64,000 nt of DNA from Orlajensenia stereocauli (GCF_039548895.1 NZ_JBCLVG010000001.1), one strand, 5' to 3'; counted from the stretch's first letter, positions 43,094 to 52,029 are shown. A program made the numbers and translations. Notes: a model not told the origin generated them from the sequence alone.

Positions 43094-44452
43094 TCAGGAC
43101 GCGCGCACGAAGCGCGCCACGGCTTCGACATGGTGAGTGTTCGGGAACAGGTCGAAGGCGCGCAGAGCCTGCAGCTCGTAGCCGCGCTCACGGAGCAGGC
43201 CGGCATCTCGGGCGAGGGCGACGGGATCGCAGGCGACGTAGACGAGCTGACGCGGCCGCAGGTCGACCAGCGAGTCGACGACGTCGCGCCCGGCACCCGA
43301 CCGCGGAGGATCGAGCACCACTGTCGCACCCTCGAGCCGACGTCGCTCCGCTGCCGGAGCCTCGGCGAGCTCCCGCAGGAATCTGTCGACGCGGGAAGTG
43401 ACGGCCGCGGCGCCCAGCCATTCTGAGAGGTTCTCGGCGGCGTGGTCGGTGGCGCGCGCGTCGCTCTCGACCGTCGTGATGCGCACGGTGGAGCCGAAGC
43501 GGTCGCCGACGGCTGCCGCGAGCAGGCCGACCCCGCCGTAGAGGTCGAGGTTCGCAGCCCGAGGGTCGAACTCGTCACCGTCGATGGTCTCCTGCACAGC
43601 GCGGCTGAGCGTCTCGGCCGCACGGGCGTGCACCTGCCAGAATCCACCGGCCTCGAGCCTGAAGCGACGCTCCCCGACGATCTCGTGCACGACGGCGTGC
43701 GGCGGCGCCTTCGGCCTGCCGCGGCGATCGTTCTCGGAGACCACGATGCGGGCGACGGCATCGCTGGGCGCGATGAGGTCGACGTGGGCAGCACCAGGGA
43801 AGCGCTGCGTGAGCGGCGCGATGGCCTCGACCGCAGCTGTGGCGAGGGGCAGCGACGTCACGGGCACGACGTGGTGGGAGCGTGCGGCGAACGGGCCGAC
43901 GCGGCCGTCTGGCGCCACCTGCAGGCGCACCCGGGTGCGCCAGCCCGTTCCTGTGGATGCGGCGTCGGGGCCGGCATCCGGAGCAGTGGGAATGGCCTCG
44001 ACCTCGACGTCGGTGTCGATCTTCGCCATCCGCGCGAAGGCATCCGTGAGAACGCGACGCTTGAGCTCGCGCTGGAAGCTCTGATCGATGTGACCGAACT
44101 CGGCGCCTCCAGCTCTCTCCCCTGGCGCCCTGTCGACGGAGGACTCCGGCCAGACGTGGTCACGACGTTCGGGGGCTGCGGTGAGGACGCCGATGGTCTC
44201 GGCACGCCAGAAACTCGCGTGTGCGTCATCGCTCACGTGGGCGAGAACGCGCTCACCGGGCAGGGTGTCGCTCACGAAGACCACGCGCCCCTCATGCCTG
44301 GCGACGAAGACACCGCCGTGGGCTACGTTGGTGACGTCGAGCTCGACGGTGGTTCCCGCCCCGGTTCCCGCCTTCGGCCCCGCCGATGACCGGACCCCGT
44401 CGCGGCGCCCGGAGAGCTCGGCGGACGGGGTGCGGTTTCTCTTCTGGGCCAT
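43094..44452 (-). CDS. TrmA/RumA-family class I SAM RNA (uracil-5-)methyltransferase
   Basis: 452 residues from ATG 44452. An N-terminal TRAM-like beta domain (VELDVTNVAHGGVFVARHEG, VFVSDTLPGERV) precedes the methyltransferase: LDLYGGVGLLAAAVG (motif I), TVVLDPPRSGAG, and the catalytic Cys in VYVACDPVALARD, with THHVEAVARF at the end. The cysteines that bind the 4Fe-4S cluster in RumA are absent: the segment around WPESSVDRAPGERAGGAEFGH has none. It probably makes m5U in rRNA or tRNA. It is divergent from maf with 37 bp between starts. Confidence 0.9.
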   Translation of the reverse strand: MAQKRNRTPSAELSGRRDGVRSSAGPKAGTGAGTTVELDVTNVAHGGVFVARHEGRVVFVSDTLPGERVLAHVSDDAHASFWRAETIGVLTAAPERRDHVWPESSVDRAPGERAGGAEFGHIDQSFQRELKRRVLTDAFARMAKIDTDVEVEAIPTAPDAGPDAASTGTGWRTRVRLQVAPDGRVGPFAARSHHVVPVTSLPLATAAVEAIAPLTQRFPGAAHVDLIAPSDAVARIVVSENDRRGRPKAPPHAVVHEIVGERRFRLEAGGFWQVHARAAETLSRAVQETIDGDEFDPRAANLDLYGGVGLLAAAVGDRFGSTVRITTVESDARATDHAAENLSEWLGAAAVTSRVDRFLRELAEAPAAERRRLEGATVVLDPPRSGAGRDVVDSLVDLRPRQLVYVACDPVALARDAGLLRERGYELQALRAFDLFPNTHHVEAVARFVRAS

Positions 44453-44489
44453 CGTCCGAGCATTCCACACGACTCTGCACGAAAGCATC

Positions 44490-45137
44490 ATGCGCCTCTA
44501 CCTCGCCTCCACCTCCCCCGCCAGACTCGCTACCCTCCGCGCGGCGGGCATCGAGCCCGTCACCATCTCCCCCGACGTCGACGAGGAGGCGTTGGTCGCC
44601 TCCGTCGAGGAGGCGCAGGGTGCGACGCTTCCCGCGGCGGAGATGGTCGAGCTCCTCGCCAGGGCGAAGGCCGAGGCCGTCGTCGGCGCGCTGGTCGACG
44701 GGGAGCCGATCGACGGTCTCATCCTCGGCGGCGACTCCGCCTTCCTCTTCGACGGATCCATCTACGGAAAGCCTCACCGCCCCGACGTCGCCCGGGAACG
44801 CTGGCGGCGACAGAGCGGGCGCGGCGGCGAGCTGTTCTCCGGCCACTGGTTGATCGACCACCGCGGTGGGCGAGCGGATGCCGCCGTCGGCGCCGTCGCA
44901 TCGGCGCGAGTCACCTTCGCCGAGGTCGACGAGCACGAGATCGACGCGTACGTCGCCAGCGGGGAGCCGCTCGAGGTGGCCGGCGCCTTCACGATCGACA
45001 GCCTCGGGGGTCCGTTCATCCGTTCCGTCGATGGCGACCCGAGCACGGTGATCGGCCTGTCGCTCTCGACTCTGCGCGACCTCGTGCGCGAACTCGGCGT
45101 CGGCTGGCCGTCCCTCTGGAACCGCCCCCGCTCCTGA
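44490..45137 (+). CDS. maf: Maf-family nucleoside triphosphate pyrophosphatase
   Basis: 215 residues. The N-terminal LASTSPARLATLRAAGIEPV and the acidic DVDEEAL motif bind the nucleotide. The central GGDSAFLFDGSIYGKP and the block GAFTIDSLGGPFI complete the fold. Maf proteins hydrolyse non-canonical dNTP/NTPs and guard against misincorporation. The ATG has GAAAG 4 bp upstream. In M. tuberculosis maf likewise lies between accE5 and accA3. A small hairpin follows the stop. Confidence 0.94.
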   Translation: MRLYLASTSPARLATLRAAGIEPVTISPDVDEEALVASVEEAQGATLPAAEMVELLARAKAEAVVGALVDGEPIDGLILGGDSAFLFDGSIYGKPHRPDVARERWRRQSGRGGELFSGHWLIDHRGGRADAAVGAVASARVTFAEVDEHEIDAYVASGEPLEVAGAFTIDSLGGPFIRSVDGDPSTVIGLSLSTLRDLVRELGVGWPSLWNRPRS

Positions 45138-45168
45138 CAGACCGTTCCTTGTGTTGTACCTTTCCGAA

Positions 45169-45181
45169 GCGGTCGGACCGC
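45169..45181 (+). terminator. Short hairpin with T-run after maf
   Basis: GCGGTCGGACCGC is a perfect inverted repeat (realistic stem GCGG/CCGC with a 5-nt loop) followed directly by ATTTTT, 31 bp after the maf stop. It looks like a weak intrinsic terminator; an operator palindrome is the alternative. Confidence 0.45.
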
Positions 45182-45223
45182 ATTTTTGGAGGAGACGCCT
45201 AAAAGGGATGCGTGGCACGGCAA

Positions 45224-45229
45224 TAGGCT
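45224..45229 (+). promoter_or_regulatory. Leaderless promoter -10 box (TAGGCT) for the biotin carboxylase gene
   Basis: TAGGCT ends 8 nt before the ATG at 45238. The hexamer and its flanks (ATAGGCTG) are the same as upstream of accD, suggesting that the two subunits of the enzyme are expressed together. Confidence 0.5.
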
Positions 45230-45237
45230 GGTGAATC

Positions 45238-47004
45238 ATGACGCGCATCTCCAAGGTCCTCATCGCCAACCGGGGCGAAATCGCCGTCCGCGTCATCAGG
45301 GCTGCCCGCGACAGCGGCATCAGCTCCGTCGCCGTCTACGCCGACCAGGACCGCGACGCCCTGCACTCCCGTCTCGCCGATGAGTCCTACGGGCTCGACG
45401 GAACCACGAGCGCCGACACCTACCTCGTCATCGACAAGCTGCTCTCGATCGCCCGCCGGTCCGGAGCCGACGCCGTGCACCCCGGCTACGGCTTCCTCGC
45501 CGAGAACGCCGACTTCGCCCGCGCCGTCATCGACGCCGGCCTCGTCTGGATCGGCCCGTCGCCCGACGCCATCGAGCGTCTCGGCGACAAGGTGTCTGCC
45601 CGTCACGTGGCCGAGAAGGTGGGCGCCCCGCTCGCCCCCGGCACACTCAACCCCGTCTCCGACGCCTCCGAGGTGCTCGACTTCGTCGACGTGCACGGAC
45701 TGCCCGTGGCCATCAAGGCGGCCTACGGCGGCGGCGGCCGCGGCCTCAAGGTCGCCCGCACCCGCGAGGAGATCCCCGAGCTCTTCGACTCCGCCACCCG
45801 CGAGGCCATCACGGCCTTCGGTCGCGGAGAGTGCTTCGTGGAGAAGTACCTCGACGAGCCCCGTCACGTCGAGACCCAGTGCCTCGCGGATGCCGAGGGG
45901 AACGTCGTCGTCGTCTCGACCCGCGACTGCTCGCTGCAGCGCCGCCACCAGAAGCTCGTCGAGGAGGCACCGGCGCCGTTCCTGACCGAGGAGCAGAACA
46001 CCGAGCTGTACCGCGCGTCGAAGGCCATCCTCAAGGAGGTCGGCTACCTCGGCGCCGGCACGTGCGAGTTCCTCATCGGCAAGGACGGCACTGTCTCCTT
46101 CCTCGAGGTGAACACCCGCCTGCAGGTGGAGCACCCCGTCTCGGAAGAGGTGACGGGCATCGACCTCGTGCGCGAGCAGTTCCGCATCGCCGAGGGCGGC
46201 ATCCTCGATTACGACGACCCGGCTCCGCGCGGCCACTCCTTCGAGTTCCGCATCAACGGCGAGGACGCCGGTCGAGGGTTCATGCCGGCTCCGGGACCCG
46301 TGCACGTGTTCCGCCCCGCGAGCGGCCCCGGCATCCGTGTCGACACCGGAATCCAGGCGGGCGACGTGATCAGCGGATCGTTCGACTCCCTGCTCGCCAA
46401 GCTCATCGTGACAGGCTCCGACCGCGAGGAGGCGCTCGACCGCGCCCGCCGCGCGCTCGACGAGTTCGAGGTCGCCGGCCTGCCGACGGTGCTGCCATTC
46501 CACCGGGCGATCGTGCGGGATCCGGCCTTCGCACCCGAGAACGGCGAGCCGTTCTCCATCTACACGCGCTGGATCGAGACCGATTTCGAGAACACCATCG
46601 AGGCGTGGAGCGGAGAGGCCGAGACTCCGGCCGCCCCGGAGCAGCGCAACACGGTGACCCTCGAGGTCGATGGACGCCGCATCGAGGTGAGCCTCCCCGT
46701 GCGGCTGCTGCCGAGCTCCTCGGCGGAGAAGACCGGTGGACCCGCGCCGCGCCGCCGTGCGACGCACCACTCCGTCAGCACGTCGACAGGCGACTCCGTG
46801 AAGGCGCCCATGCAGGCGACGATCGTGAAGCTGGCCGTCGCCGAAGGCGATCAGGTCGTCAAGGGAGACCTCATCATCGTGCTCGAGGCCATGAAGATGG
46901 AGCAGCCGTTGACGGCGCACAAGGACGGCCGCATCGAGAACCTGAACGCCGCCGTCGGTTCGACGGTCGCGTCCGGCCACCTGTTGCTCAGCATCGCGGA
47001 CTAG
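45238..47004 (+). CDS. accA3: Acyl-CoA carboxylase alpha subunit (biotin carboxylase plus biotin carrier)
   Basis: 588 residues. Residues 1-450 are biotin carboxylase: KVLIANRGEIAVRVIRAA, HPGYGFLAENADFA, the ATP loop AAYGGGGRGLKVAR, RDCSLQRRHQKLVEEAP and FLEVNTRLQVEHPVSEEVTG. A linker follows, and the last 75 residues are the carrier domain with the biotinylated Lys in VLEAMKMEQPL. It carboxylates biotin for the AccD-AccE complex at 37.5 kb and is the substrate of BirA. Position after maf matches Rv3285 (accA3). The message is probably leaderless. Confidence 0.96.
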   Translation: MTRISKVLIANRGEIAVRVIRAARDSGISSVAVYADQDRDALHSRLADESYGLDGTTSADTYLVIDKLLSIARRSGADAVHPGYGFLAENADFARAVIDAGLVWIGPSPDAIERLGDKVSARHVAEKVGAPLAPGTLNPVSDASEVLDFVDVHGLPVAIKAAYGGGGRGLKVARTREEIPELFDSATREAITAFGRGECFVEKYLDEPRHVETQCLADAEGNVVVVSTRDCSLQRRHQKLVEEAPAPFLTEEQNTELYRASKAILKEVGYLGAGTCEFLIGKDGTVSFLEVNTRLQVEHPVSEEVTGIDLVREQFRIAEGGILDYDDPAPRGHSFEFRINGEDAGRGFMPAPGPVHVFRPASGPGIRVDTGIQAGDVISGSFDSLLAKLIVTGSDREEALDRARRALDEFEVAGLPTVLPFHRAIVRDPAFAPENGEPFSIYTRWIETDFENTIEAWSGEAETPAAPEQRNTVTLEVDGRRIEVSLPVRLLPSSSAEKTGGPAPRRRATHHSVSTSTGDSVKAPMQATIVKLAVAEGDQVVKGDLIIVLEAMKMEQPLTAHKDGRIENLNAAVGSTVASGHLLLSIAD

Positions 47005-47029
47005 TTCCGGCATTCAGCGCGCTTCGACC

Positions 47030-47045
47030 GCGGGATTCGTCCCGC
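47030..47045 (+). terminator. Terminator hairpin with TTCG loop after accA3
   Basis: GCGGGA and TCCCGC pair perfectly around a TTCG tetraloop, 26 bp after the carboxylase stop. A stable UUCG-capped stem at this place fits a terminator without U-tract. Confidence 0.6.
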
Positions 47046-47069
47046 CCTCAGCGGACTGCGTCCCGACCC

Positions 47070-47091
47070 TCGCTCGCCGAGGGCCGAGCGA
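47070..47091 (-). terminator. Hairpin after lpdA, probably its terminator
   Basis: TCGCTCG (47070-47076) and CGAGCGA (47085-47091) form a 7-bp stem with an 8-nt loop in the convergent 127-bp gap, 41 bp beyond the flavoprotein stop. Confidence 0.5.
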
Positions 47092-47131
47092 AGCGACCGC
47101 CCGAAGCGCATCGGCGGACCGCGATCTCTCC

Positions 47132-48580
47132 CTAGCTGTTGACGATGTGCATCGCGCGTGCGGCATCCGAGATGGATCCCGACAGCGACGGGTACACGGG
47201 GAAGGCCTCGGAGACCTGGTCGACCGTGAGCCTGTGCACGACGGCGAGCGCCACCGGGAGGATGAGTTCGCTGGCCTTCGGCGCCACGATCACGCCGCCG
47301 ATGACGGTGCCGGAGCCCGTGCGCGCGAAGATCTTCACGAAGCCCTCCTTGATGCCCATCATCTTGGCGCGGGGGTTCGTGGCGAGGGGCAGCTTGTAGA
47401 TCTCGCCCTGCGCGATGCCGTCCTCGATCTGCTTCTGCGTCCACCCCACGGTGGCGATCTCCGGCTGGGTGAAGATGTTCGAGGTGATGTTGCGTTCCTC
47501 GGGCGGGTTGACGATGTCGCCCATGGCGTGGAACACCGCGGTTCGCCCCTGCATCGAGGCGACGGAGGCGAGCGGTGTGAACGTGGTGCAGTCGCCGGCG
47601 GCGTAGATGTTCGGCACCGAGGTGCGCGCCACCCGGTTCACCCGGATGTGCCCGCTCGGCGTCATCTGCACGCCGGCGGCCTCGAGGCCGATGCCCGCCG
47701 TGTTCGGGATCGAGCCGACGGCCATGAGGGCGTGCGAGCCCTCGACGACCCGGCCGTCGGACAACGTCGCCTTCACGCCCGTCGCCGTGCGCTCGACCTT
47801 GTCGGCGCGGGACTTGGAGAGCACCGTCATGCCGTTGCGGCGGAAGGCGTTCTCGAGCACGCGGGCGGCGTCGGCGTCCTCGCCCGGCAGCACCTGGTCG
47901 CGACTCGAGATGAGCGTGACCTCGCTGCCGAGGGCGCGGTAGGCCGAGGCGAACTCGGCGCCGGTGACACCGGAGCCGACCACGATGAGGTGCTCCGGAA
48001 CGCTCTTCAGGTTGTAGAGCTGCGTCCAGGTGAAGATCCGCTCGCCGTCGGGCACGGCCGAGTCGAGGATGCGAGGGGTTGCTCCCACCGAGATGATGAT
48101 GGTGTCGGCCTCGATGCGATCGAAGTCCGTGCCCTCGTCGCCGAGGGCCGTCGAGACGATGATGGCTCCGGCTCCGTCGAGGCGTCCCTCGCCCTGCACC
48201 AGGCGCACTCCGGCCTTCTCGAGGTTGGCGGTCATGTCCTCCGACTGCTGTCGGGCGAGCCGCAGCAGGCGCTTGTTGACGGCGGCCAGGTTGATGGCGA
48301 CCTCGGGGCGGAGTGGCTTGCCGGACTCACCGCGAGCGTAGAACTGCACGCCGAGATCGGCGGCCTCCTTGATGGCGTTCGACGCCTCCGCCGTCGCGAT
48401 GAGCGACTTCGACGGCACGACGTCGGTCAGCACGGCCGATCCGCCGACTCCCATGCGCTCGACGAGGGTGACCTCGGCTCCCAGCTGGGCCGCAGCGAGG
48501 GCGGCGTCGTAACCGCCGGGCCCTCCACCGAGGATTGCGATCCGCTGGGTGGTCTCGAACTCGTGGGCCATGCCTTCCAT
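47132..48580 (-). CDS. lpdA: NAD(P)H-quinone dehydrogenase, LpdA type (flavoprotein disulfide reductase family)
   Basis: 482 residues. FAD motif AILGGGPGGYDAALAAAQLG, NAD(P) motif LIVVGSGVTGAEFASAYRALG and the second FAD block NIYAAGDCTTFTPLAS are intact. At the redox site the usual C-x4-C is gone (GVGGSAVLTDVVPSKSLIA), and the C-terminal catalytic His is replaced by Tyr in FPVYPSLSGS. This is the pattern of M. tuberculosis LpdA (Rv3303c), a quinone reductase, not dihydrolipoamide dehydrogenase. The start may be ATG 48580 or ATG 48571; neither has a clear ribosome site. Confidence 0.9.
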   Translation of the reverse strand: MEGMAHEFETTQRIAILGGGPGGYDAALAAAQLGAEVTLVERMGVGGSAVLTDVVPSKSLIATAEASNAIKEAADLGVQFYARGESGKPLRPEVAINLAAVNKRLLRLARQQSEDMTANLEKAGVRLVQGEGRLDGAGAIIVSTALGDEGTDFDRIEADTIIISVGATPRILDSAVPDGERIFTWTQLYNLKSVPEHLIVVGSGVTGAEFASAYRALGSEVTLISSRDQVLPGEDADAARVLENAFRRNGMTVLSKSRADKVERTATGVKATLSDGRVVEGSHALMAVGSIPNTAGIGLEAAGVQMTPSGHIRVNRVARTSVPNIYAAGDCTTFTPLASVASMQGRTAVFHAMGDIVNPPEERNITSNIFTQPEIATVGWTQKQIEDGIAQGEIYKLPLATNPRAKMMGIKEGFVKIFARTGSGTVIGGVIVAPKASELILPVALAVVHRLTVDQVSEAFPVYPSLSGSISDAARAMHIVNS

Positions 48581-48716
48581 TCTCGCAGATGCACGAGAAC
48601 CTCAAGATCCGCTGAGCGTTCGCGCGGATGAGCAGCGGATGCCGCCGCTTCCCCGCATCCTGAGTGACGGCATCCGCTCGCCGTCAACCGGGTGGGTCGC
48701 GCATGGGCACCGGCTC

Positions 48717-48722
48717 TAGAGT
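48717..48722 (+). promoter_or_regulatory. Leaderless promoter -10 box (TAGAGT) for the purine nucleoside phosphorylase gene
   Basis: TAGAGT ends 6 nt before the ATG at 48729, with no ribosome site in between. It would drive the two-gene plus-strand operon. Confidence 0.45.
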
Positions 48723-48728
48723 GGACGG

Positions 48729-49562
48729 ATGACGACTTCGACGACGAATCCCCTCGACGAGCCCGGAACCGACCCGTTCGAGGTCGCCAGGCAGGCCGCG
48801 GAGCAGATCGCAGAGCGCACAGGCGTCGAACGCCACGACATCGCCCTCACCCTCGGCAGCGGATGGGGAAAGGCCGCCGATCTCATCGGCGAGACCACGG
48901 CCGTGATCCCGGCGCACGAGATCAGCGGCTTCAGCAAGCCGGCCCTCGAGGGCCACGGCGGCATGCTGCGGTCGATCGCGCTGCCGAACGGCAAGCACGC
49001 CCTCGTGATCGGAGCGCGCACCCACTACTACGAGGGCCACGGAGTGCGCAGGGTCGTGCACAGCGTGCGCACAGCTGCGGCGACCGGCGCCTCCACGATG
49101 ATCCTCACCAACGGTGCCGGCGGCATCCGCGAGCACTGGACGCCCGGCACACCCGTTCTGATCAGCGACCACATCAACCTGACGGCGGACTCGCCCCTCG
49201 AGGGCGCGACCTTCATCGACCTCACCGACCTCTACTCGCGACGCCTGCGCGACCTCGCCCGCACGATCGACCCGGGTCTCGACGAGGGCGTGTACTGCCA
49301 GTTCCGCGGCCCGCACTACGAGACGCCGGCCGAGGTGCAGATGGCCAAGACCATCGGCGGCCACATCGTGGGCATGTCGACCGCGCTCGAGGCCATCGCC
49401 GCCCGCCAGGCCGGCATGGAGATCCTCGGCATGAGCCTGATCACCAACCTCGCAGCAGGCATCCAGAAGACACCCCTCAGTCACGCCGAGGTCATCGAGG
49501 CCGGTCAGAACGCCGAGGCCGTCATCAGCGCCCTGCTCGCCCGCATCGCGAACGCCCTGTGA
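48729..49562 (+). CDS. punA: Purine-nucleoside phosphorylase (trimeric type)
   Basis: 277 residues. Phosphate-binding LTLGSGWGKAADLI, the loop ARTHYYEGHGVRRVVHSVRT, the base-site block LTNGAGGIREHWTPG and LISDHINLT, and GPHYETPAEV and GMSTALEAIAA mark the low-molecular-mass trimeric PNP family, which cleaves inosine and guanosine to base and ribose-1-phosphate. Its stop overlaps the phosphomutase start (GTGA). Mycobacterial deoD/pmmB (Rv3307-Rv3308) show the same pair. It works with the nucleoside importer and deaminases on the other strand. Confidence 0.95.
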   Translation: MTTSTTNPLDEPGTDPFEVARQAAEQIAERTGVERHDIALTLGSGWGKAADLIGETTAVIPAHEISGFSKPALEGHGGMLRSIALPNGKHALVIGARTHYYEGHGVRRVVHSVRTAAATGASTMILTNGAGGIREHWTPGTPVLISDHINLTADSPLEGATFIDLTDLYSRRLRDLARTIDPGLDEGVYCQFRGPHYETPAEVQMAKTIGGHIVGMSTALEAIAARQAGMEILGMSLITNLAAGIQKTPLSHAEVIEAGQNAEAVISALLARIANAL

Positions 49563-51265
49563 ACGACGCCATGACGACGGATGCCGCAGCCCACGTTCTC
49601 GACCAGGCCCGCGCCTGGCTCGCACAGGACCCCGACGCCGAGACCCGGGCCGAGCTTCGCACCCTGATCGACGAGGCGGAAGCCGGGTCGACGGATGCCG
49701 TCACCGAGCTCCATGCCCGCTTCGACGTGCGGCTCGCCTTCGGCACTGCCGGCCTCCGCGGCGAGATCGCCGCCGGTTCGAACCGCATGAACCGCGTACT
49801 GGTGTCGCAGGCCGCCGCCGGCCTCGCCCGCTTCCTGGTGAACCACGCGACCATCGGAGAGGCGCCGAGCGTCGTCATCGGCTACGACGGCCGCAGGAAC
49901 TCGCAGGTGTTCGCCACCGACACCGCCGAGATCATGGCCGGTGCCGGCATCCGGGCCATCCTGCTGCCCCGCCTGCTGCCCACGCCCGTGCTGGCCTACG
50001 CCGTGCGCCACCTCCACGCCGACGCCGGCGTCATGGTCACGGCCTCGCACAACCCGCCGAACGACAACGGCTACAAGGTCTACCTCGGCGGCCGCGACAG
50101 GGGCTCGCAGATCGTCTCGCCCGCCGATGTCGAGATCGCCGAGGAGATCCTCCTGGTCGCTGCCGGCTCGAGTGTGCTCGAGTTGCCCCGCGCCGGGTTC
50201 GAGACCGCGGACGAGTCCGTCATCGACGCCTATGTCGACGCCACAGCGGCGATCGCCCCAGCGCCCCGTGCCCAGGTGAACGTCGTCTACACGGCCATGC
50301 ACGGTGTCGGCTGGGAGACCTTCGCCCGCGCTGTCTCGGCCGCCGGATTCGACGAGCCGCATGTCGTGCGTGCGCAGATCGAACCAGACGCCGCCTTCCC
50401 GACGGTCGCATTCCCCAACCCCGAGGAGCCGGGCGCCATGGACCTGGCGACAGACGAGGCCCGAGCACAGCAGGCGGAGCTCGTGATCGCCAACGATCCC
50501 GACGCCGACCGTCTCGCCATCGCGATCCCGGATGCCGCAGCCGACGGCGGGTACCGGCGTCTCTCCGGCAACGAGGTCGGGCTGCTGCTCGGCTGGTGGG
50601 CCGCTGAACGCAATGCTGCCGGCCGTGCGCCCGGCGACGGCACCCTCGCCTGCTCGATCGTCTCCTCCCCCGGACTCGCCGCCATCGCCCGCCACTACGG
50701 CCTGCACTTCTCGAACACGCTCACCGGCTTCAAGTGGATCTCCCGTGCACCCGGCCTCGTGTTCGGCTTCGAGGAGGCACTCGGCTACCTCGTGAACCCC
50801 GACGACGTGCGCGACAAGGACGGCATCTCGGCAGCGGTCGCGTTCCTGTCGCTCGCGAGCGAGCTGAAGGCCGATGGTCGCACCGTCGCCGACCACCTCG
50901 CGGCATTCACCGAGACCTTCGGCGCCTTCGCCTCGTCGCAGATCTCCATCCGCGTGACGGATCTCGCGCGCATCGCCAGCACCATGCAGCGACTCCGCGA
51001 CCAACCGCCATCGCAGATCGGCGGCATCCGTGTCGACCGGATCGAAGACCTGGCCGACGGCTTCGGCGGCCTGCCGCCGAGCGACGTGCTGCGCATCCAG
51101 TTGACGGACGGCTCGCGCATCATGGTGCGCCCGAGCGGCACCGAGCCGAAGCTCAAGGTCTACATCGACTCCTCGAGCGACGAGGGCGGCGTGGCCGAGC
51201 GCACGGCCACGGCCGCGGCATCGGTCGCCGCCCTCGATGCCGGCATGCGGGAGCTGGTCGGCTAG
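49559..51265 (+). CDS. pmmB: Phospho-sugar mutase (phosphomannomutase/phosphopentomutase-like, PmmB type)
   Basis: 568 residues from a GTG overlapping the PNP stop; an ATG four codons later is the alternative. The order is FGTAGLRGEI, the phosphoserine loop VMVTASHNPPNDNGYKVY, the metal loop IANDPDADRLAIAIP, the sugar loop GFEEALGYLV and the phosphate site RPSGTEPKLKVY. It interconverts the 1- and 6- (or 5-) phosphates of hexose or pentose. Coupled to PNP it most likely handles ribose-1-phosphate; it could also supply mannose-1-phosphate for ManC. Specificity is not decided by sequence. Confidence 0.92.
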   Translation: MNDAMTTDAAAHVLDQARAWLAQDPDAETRAELRTLIDEAEAGSTDAVTELHARFDVRLAFGTAGLRGEIAAGSNRMNRVLVSQAAAGLARFLVNHATIGEAPSVVIGYDGRRNSQVFATDTAEIMAGAGIRAILLPRLLPTPVLAYAVRHLHADAGVMVTASHNPPNDNGYKVYLGGRDRGSQIVSPADVEIAEEILLVAAGSSVLELPRAGFETADESVIDAYVDATAAIAPAPRAQVNVVYTAMHGVGWETFARAVSAAGFDEPHVVRAQIEPDAAFPTVAFPNPEEPGAMDLATDEARAQQAELVIANDPDADRLAIAIPDAAADGGYRRLSGNEVGLLLGWWAAERNAAGRAPGDGTLACSIVSSPGLAAIARHYGLHFSNTLTGFKWISRAPGLVFGFEEALGYLVNPDDVRDKDGISAAVAFLSLASELKADGRTVADHLAAFTETFGAFASSQISIRVTDLARIASTMQRLRDQPPSQIGGIRVDRIEDLADGFGGLPPSDVLRIQLTDGSRIMVRPSGTEPKLKVYIDSSSDEGGVAERTATAAASVAALDAGMRELVG

Positions 51266-51275
51266 AGGGCGGCAG

Positions 51276-51548
51276 CTACCCGACCGCGATCTCGAGCTTC
51301 GTCGTGATCTCGTCGAGATCGAAGTAGTTGTCGATCACCACGATGTCGGCGTTGGTCGCGCCGATGTGCTTGACGAGCTCGGGTGAGGTGAGGATCACCT
51401 GGGCATCGGATGCGGCGACTCCGACGCTGGCGACGTCGGTCGCCGAGACCTGTGCCTCGACTCCAATCCGTTCGAGCGCACGTTCGGCATTGAGCTTGAG
51501 GATGGCGGAGGTGCCGATTCCGGCACCGCAGATGGCGACGATCTTCAT
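51276..51548 (-). CDS. PTS system IIB component (ascorbate/lactose-type fold)
   Basis: 90 residues. The P-loop CGAGIGTSAILK carries the phospho-Cys7 at the end of the first strand, as in UlaB/SgaB and GatB-type IIB proteins, and the last strand is ADIVVIDNYFD. The ATG overlaps the IIA stop (ATGA). No IIC permease gene is present in the window. It may work with a IIC encoded elsewhere, or the pair may have a regulatory role. Confidence 0.9.
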   Translation of the reverse strand: MKIVAICGAGIGTSAILKLNAERALERIGVEAQVSATDVASVGVAASDAQVILTSPELVKHIGATNADIVVIDNYFDLDEITTKLEIAVG

Positions 51549-51988
51549 GGTGTGTACCCCAGCAGTCTCCGGACGGTCTCGTCGTCGCCGGCGGCGGCCA
51601 GCGCGGGGATGACCGCGCCGTCGTTGAAGACGTTCGCCAGCGTCGCGACGGCCCCGACGTGCTCGTCCGTGGTGGTCACCGCGAGCCCGATGATGACGCT
51701 CACGGGGTCGTTGTGCGGGTGCCCGAAGCGCACGGGCTCGGCGAGGGTGACGACGGCCAGACCATCGGTCATCACGTCGCTGCCCGGTCGGGCATGGGCG
51801 AGGGCGAAGCCCGGCGCGATGACGACGTAGGCGCCGAACTCCTCGATGACGCCGATCATGCGCTCGGTGTAGGCATCCGTCGTCGCCCCGGAGTCACGGA
51901 GCGCAGCGCCGCAGATGCGCACGGCGTCCTGCCAGTCCGTCGCGGCGGCACCGAGCCTGATGGCACTCTCTTGCAGTGGGGGCAGCAC
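51545..51988 (-). CDS. PTS system IIA component (mannitol/fructose/ascorbate type)
   Basis: 147 residues from a GTG with AGAAGG 7 bp upstream. The PTS_EIIA_2 fold is seen with the phospho-His65 in APGFALAHARPGSDV, then GLAVVTLAEPVRFGHPHNDPV and GLAVTTTDEHVGAVATLANVF. It takes phosphate from HPr and passes it to the IIB next door. It follows adenosine deaminase after 41 bp in the nucleoside salvage run, an unusual partner. Confidence 0.92.
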   Translation of the reverse strand: MLPPLQESAIRLGAAATDWQDAVRICGAALRDSGATTDAYTERMIGVIEEFGAYVVIAPGFALAHARPGSDVMTDGLAVVTLAEPVRFGHPHNDPVSVIIGLAVTTTDEHVGAVATLANVFNDGAVIPALAAAGDDETVRRLLGYTP

Positions 51989-52029
51989 GGTGGGGCCTTC
52001 TGTCGTTCGGGGACTGCGGAGGTCGCGGG

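Noticed and set aside
45208..45234. Nine-codon ORF (ATG to TGA) just upstream of the biotin carboxylase gene as a leader peptide
   Set aside because: The likely -10 box TAGGCT (45224-45229) lies inside it, so the ORF would be upstream of the transcription start.
47132..48580. Dihydrolipoamide dehydrogenase
   Set aside because: Both redox cysteines and the catalytic His are missing, so the LpdA quinone reductase assignment is preferred.
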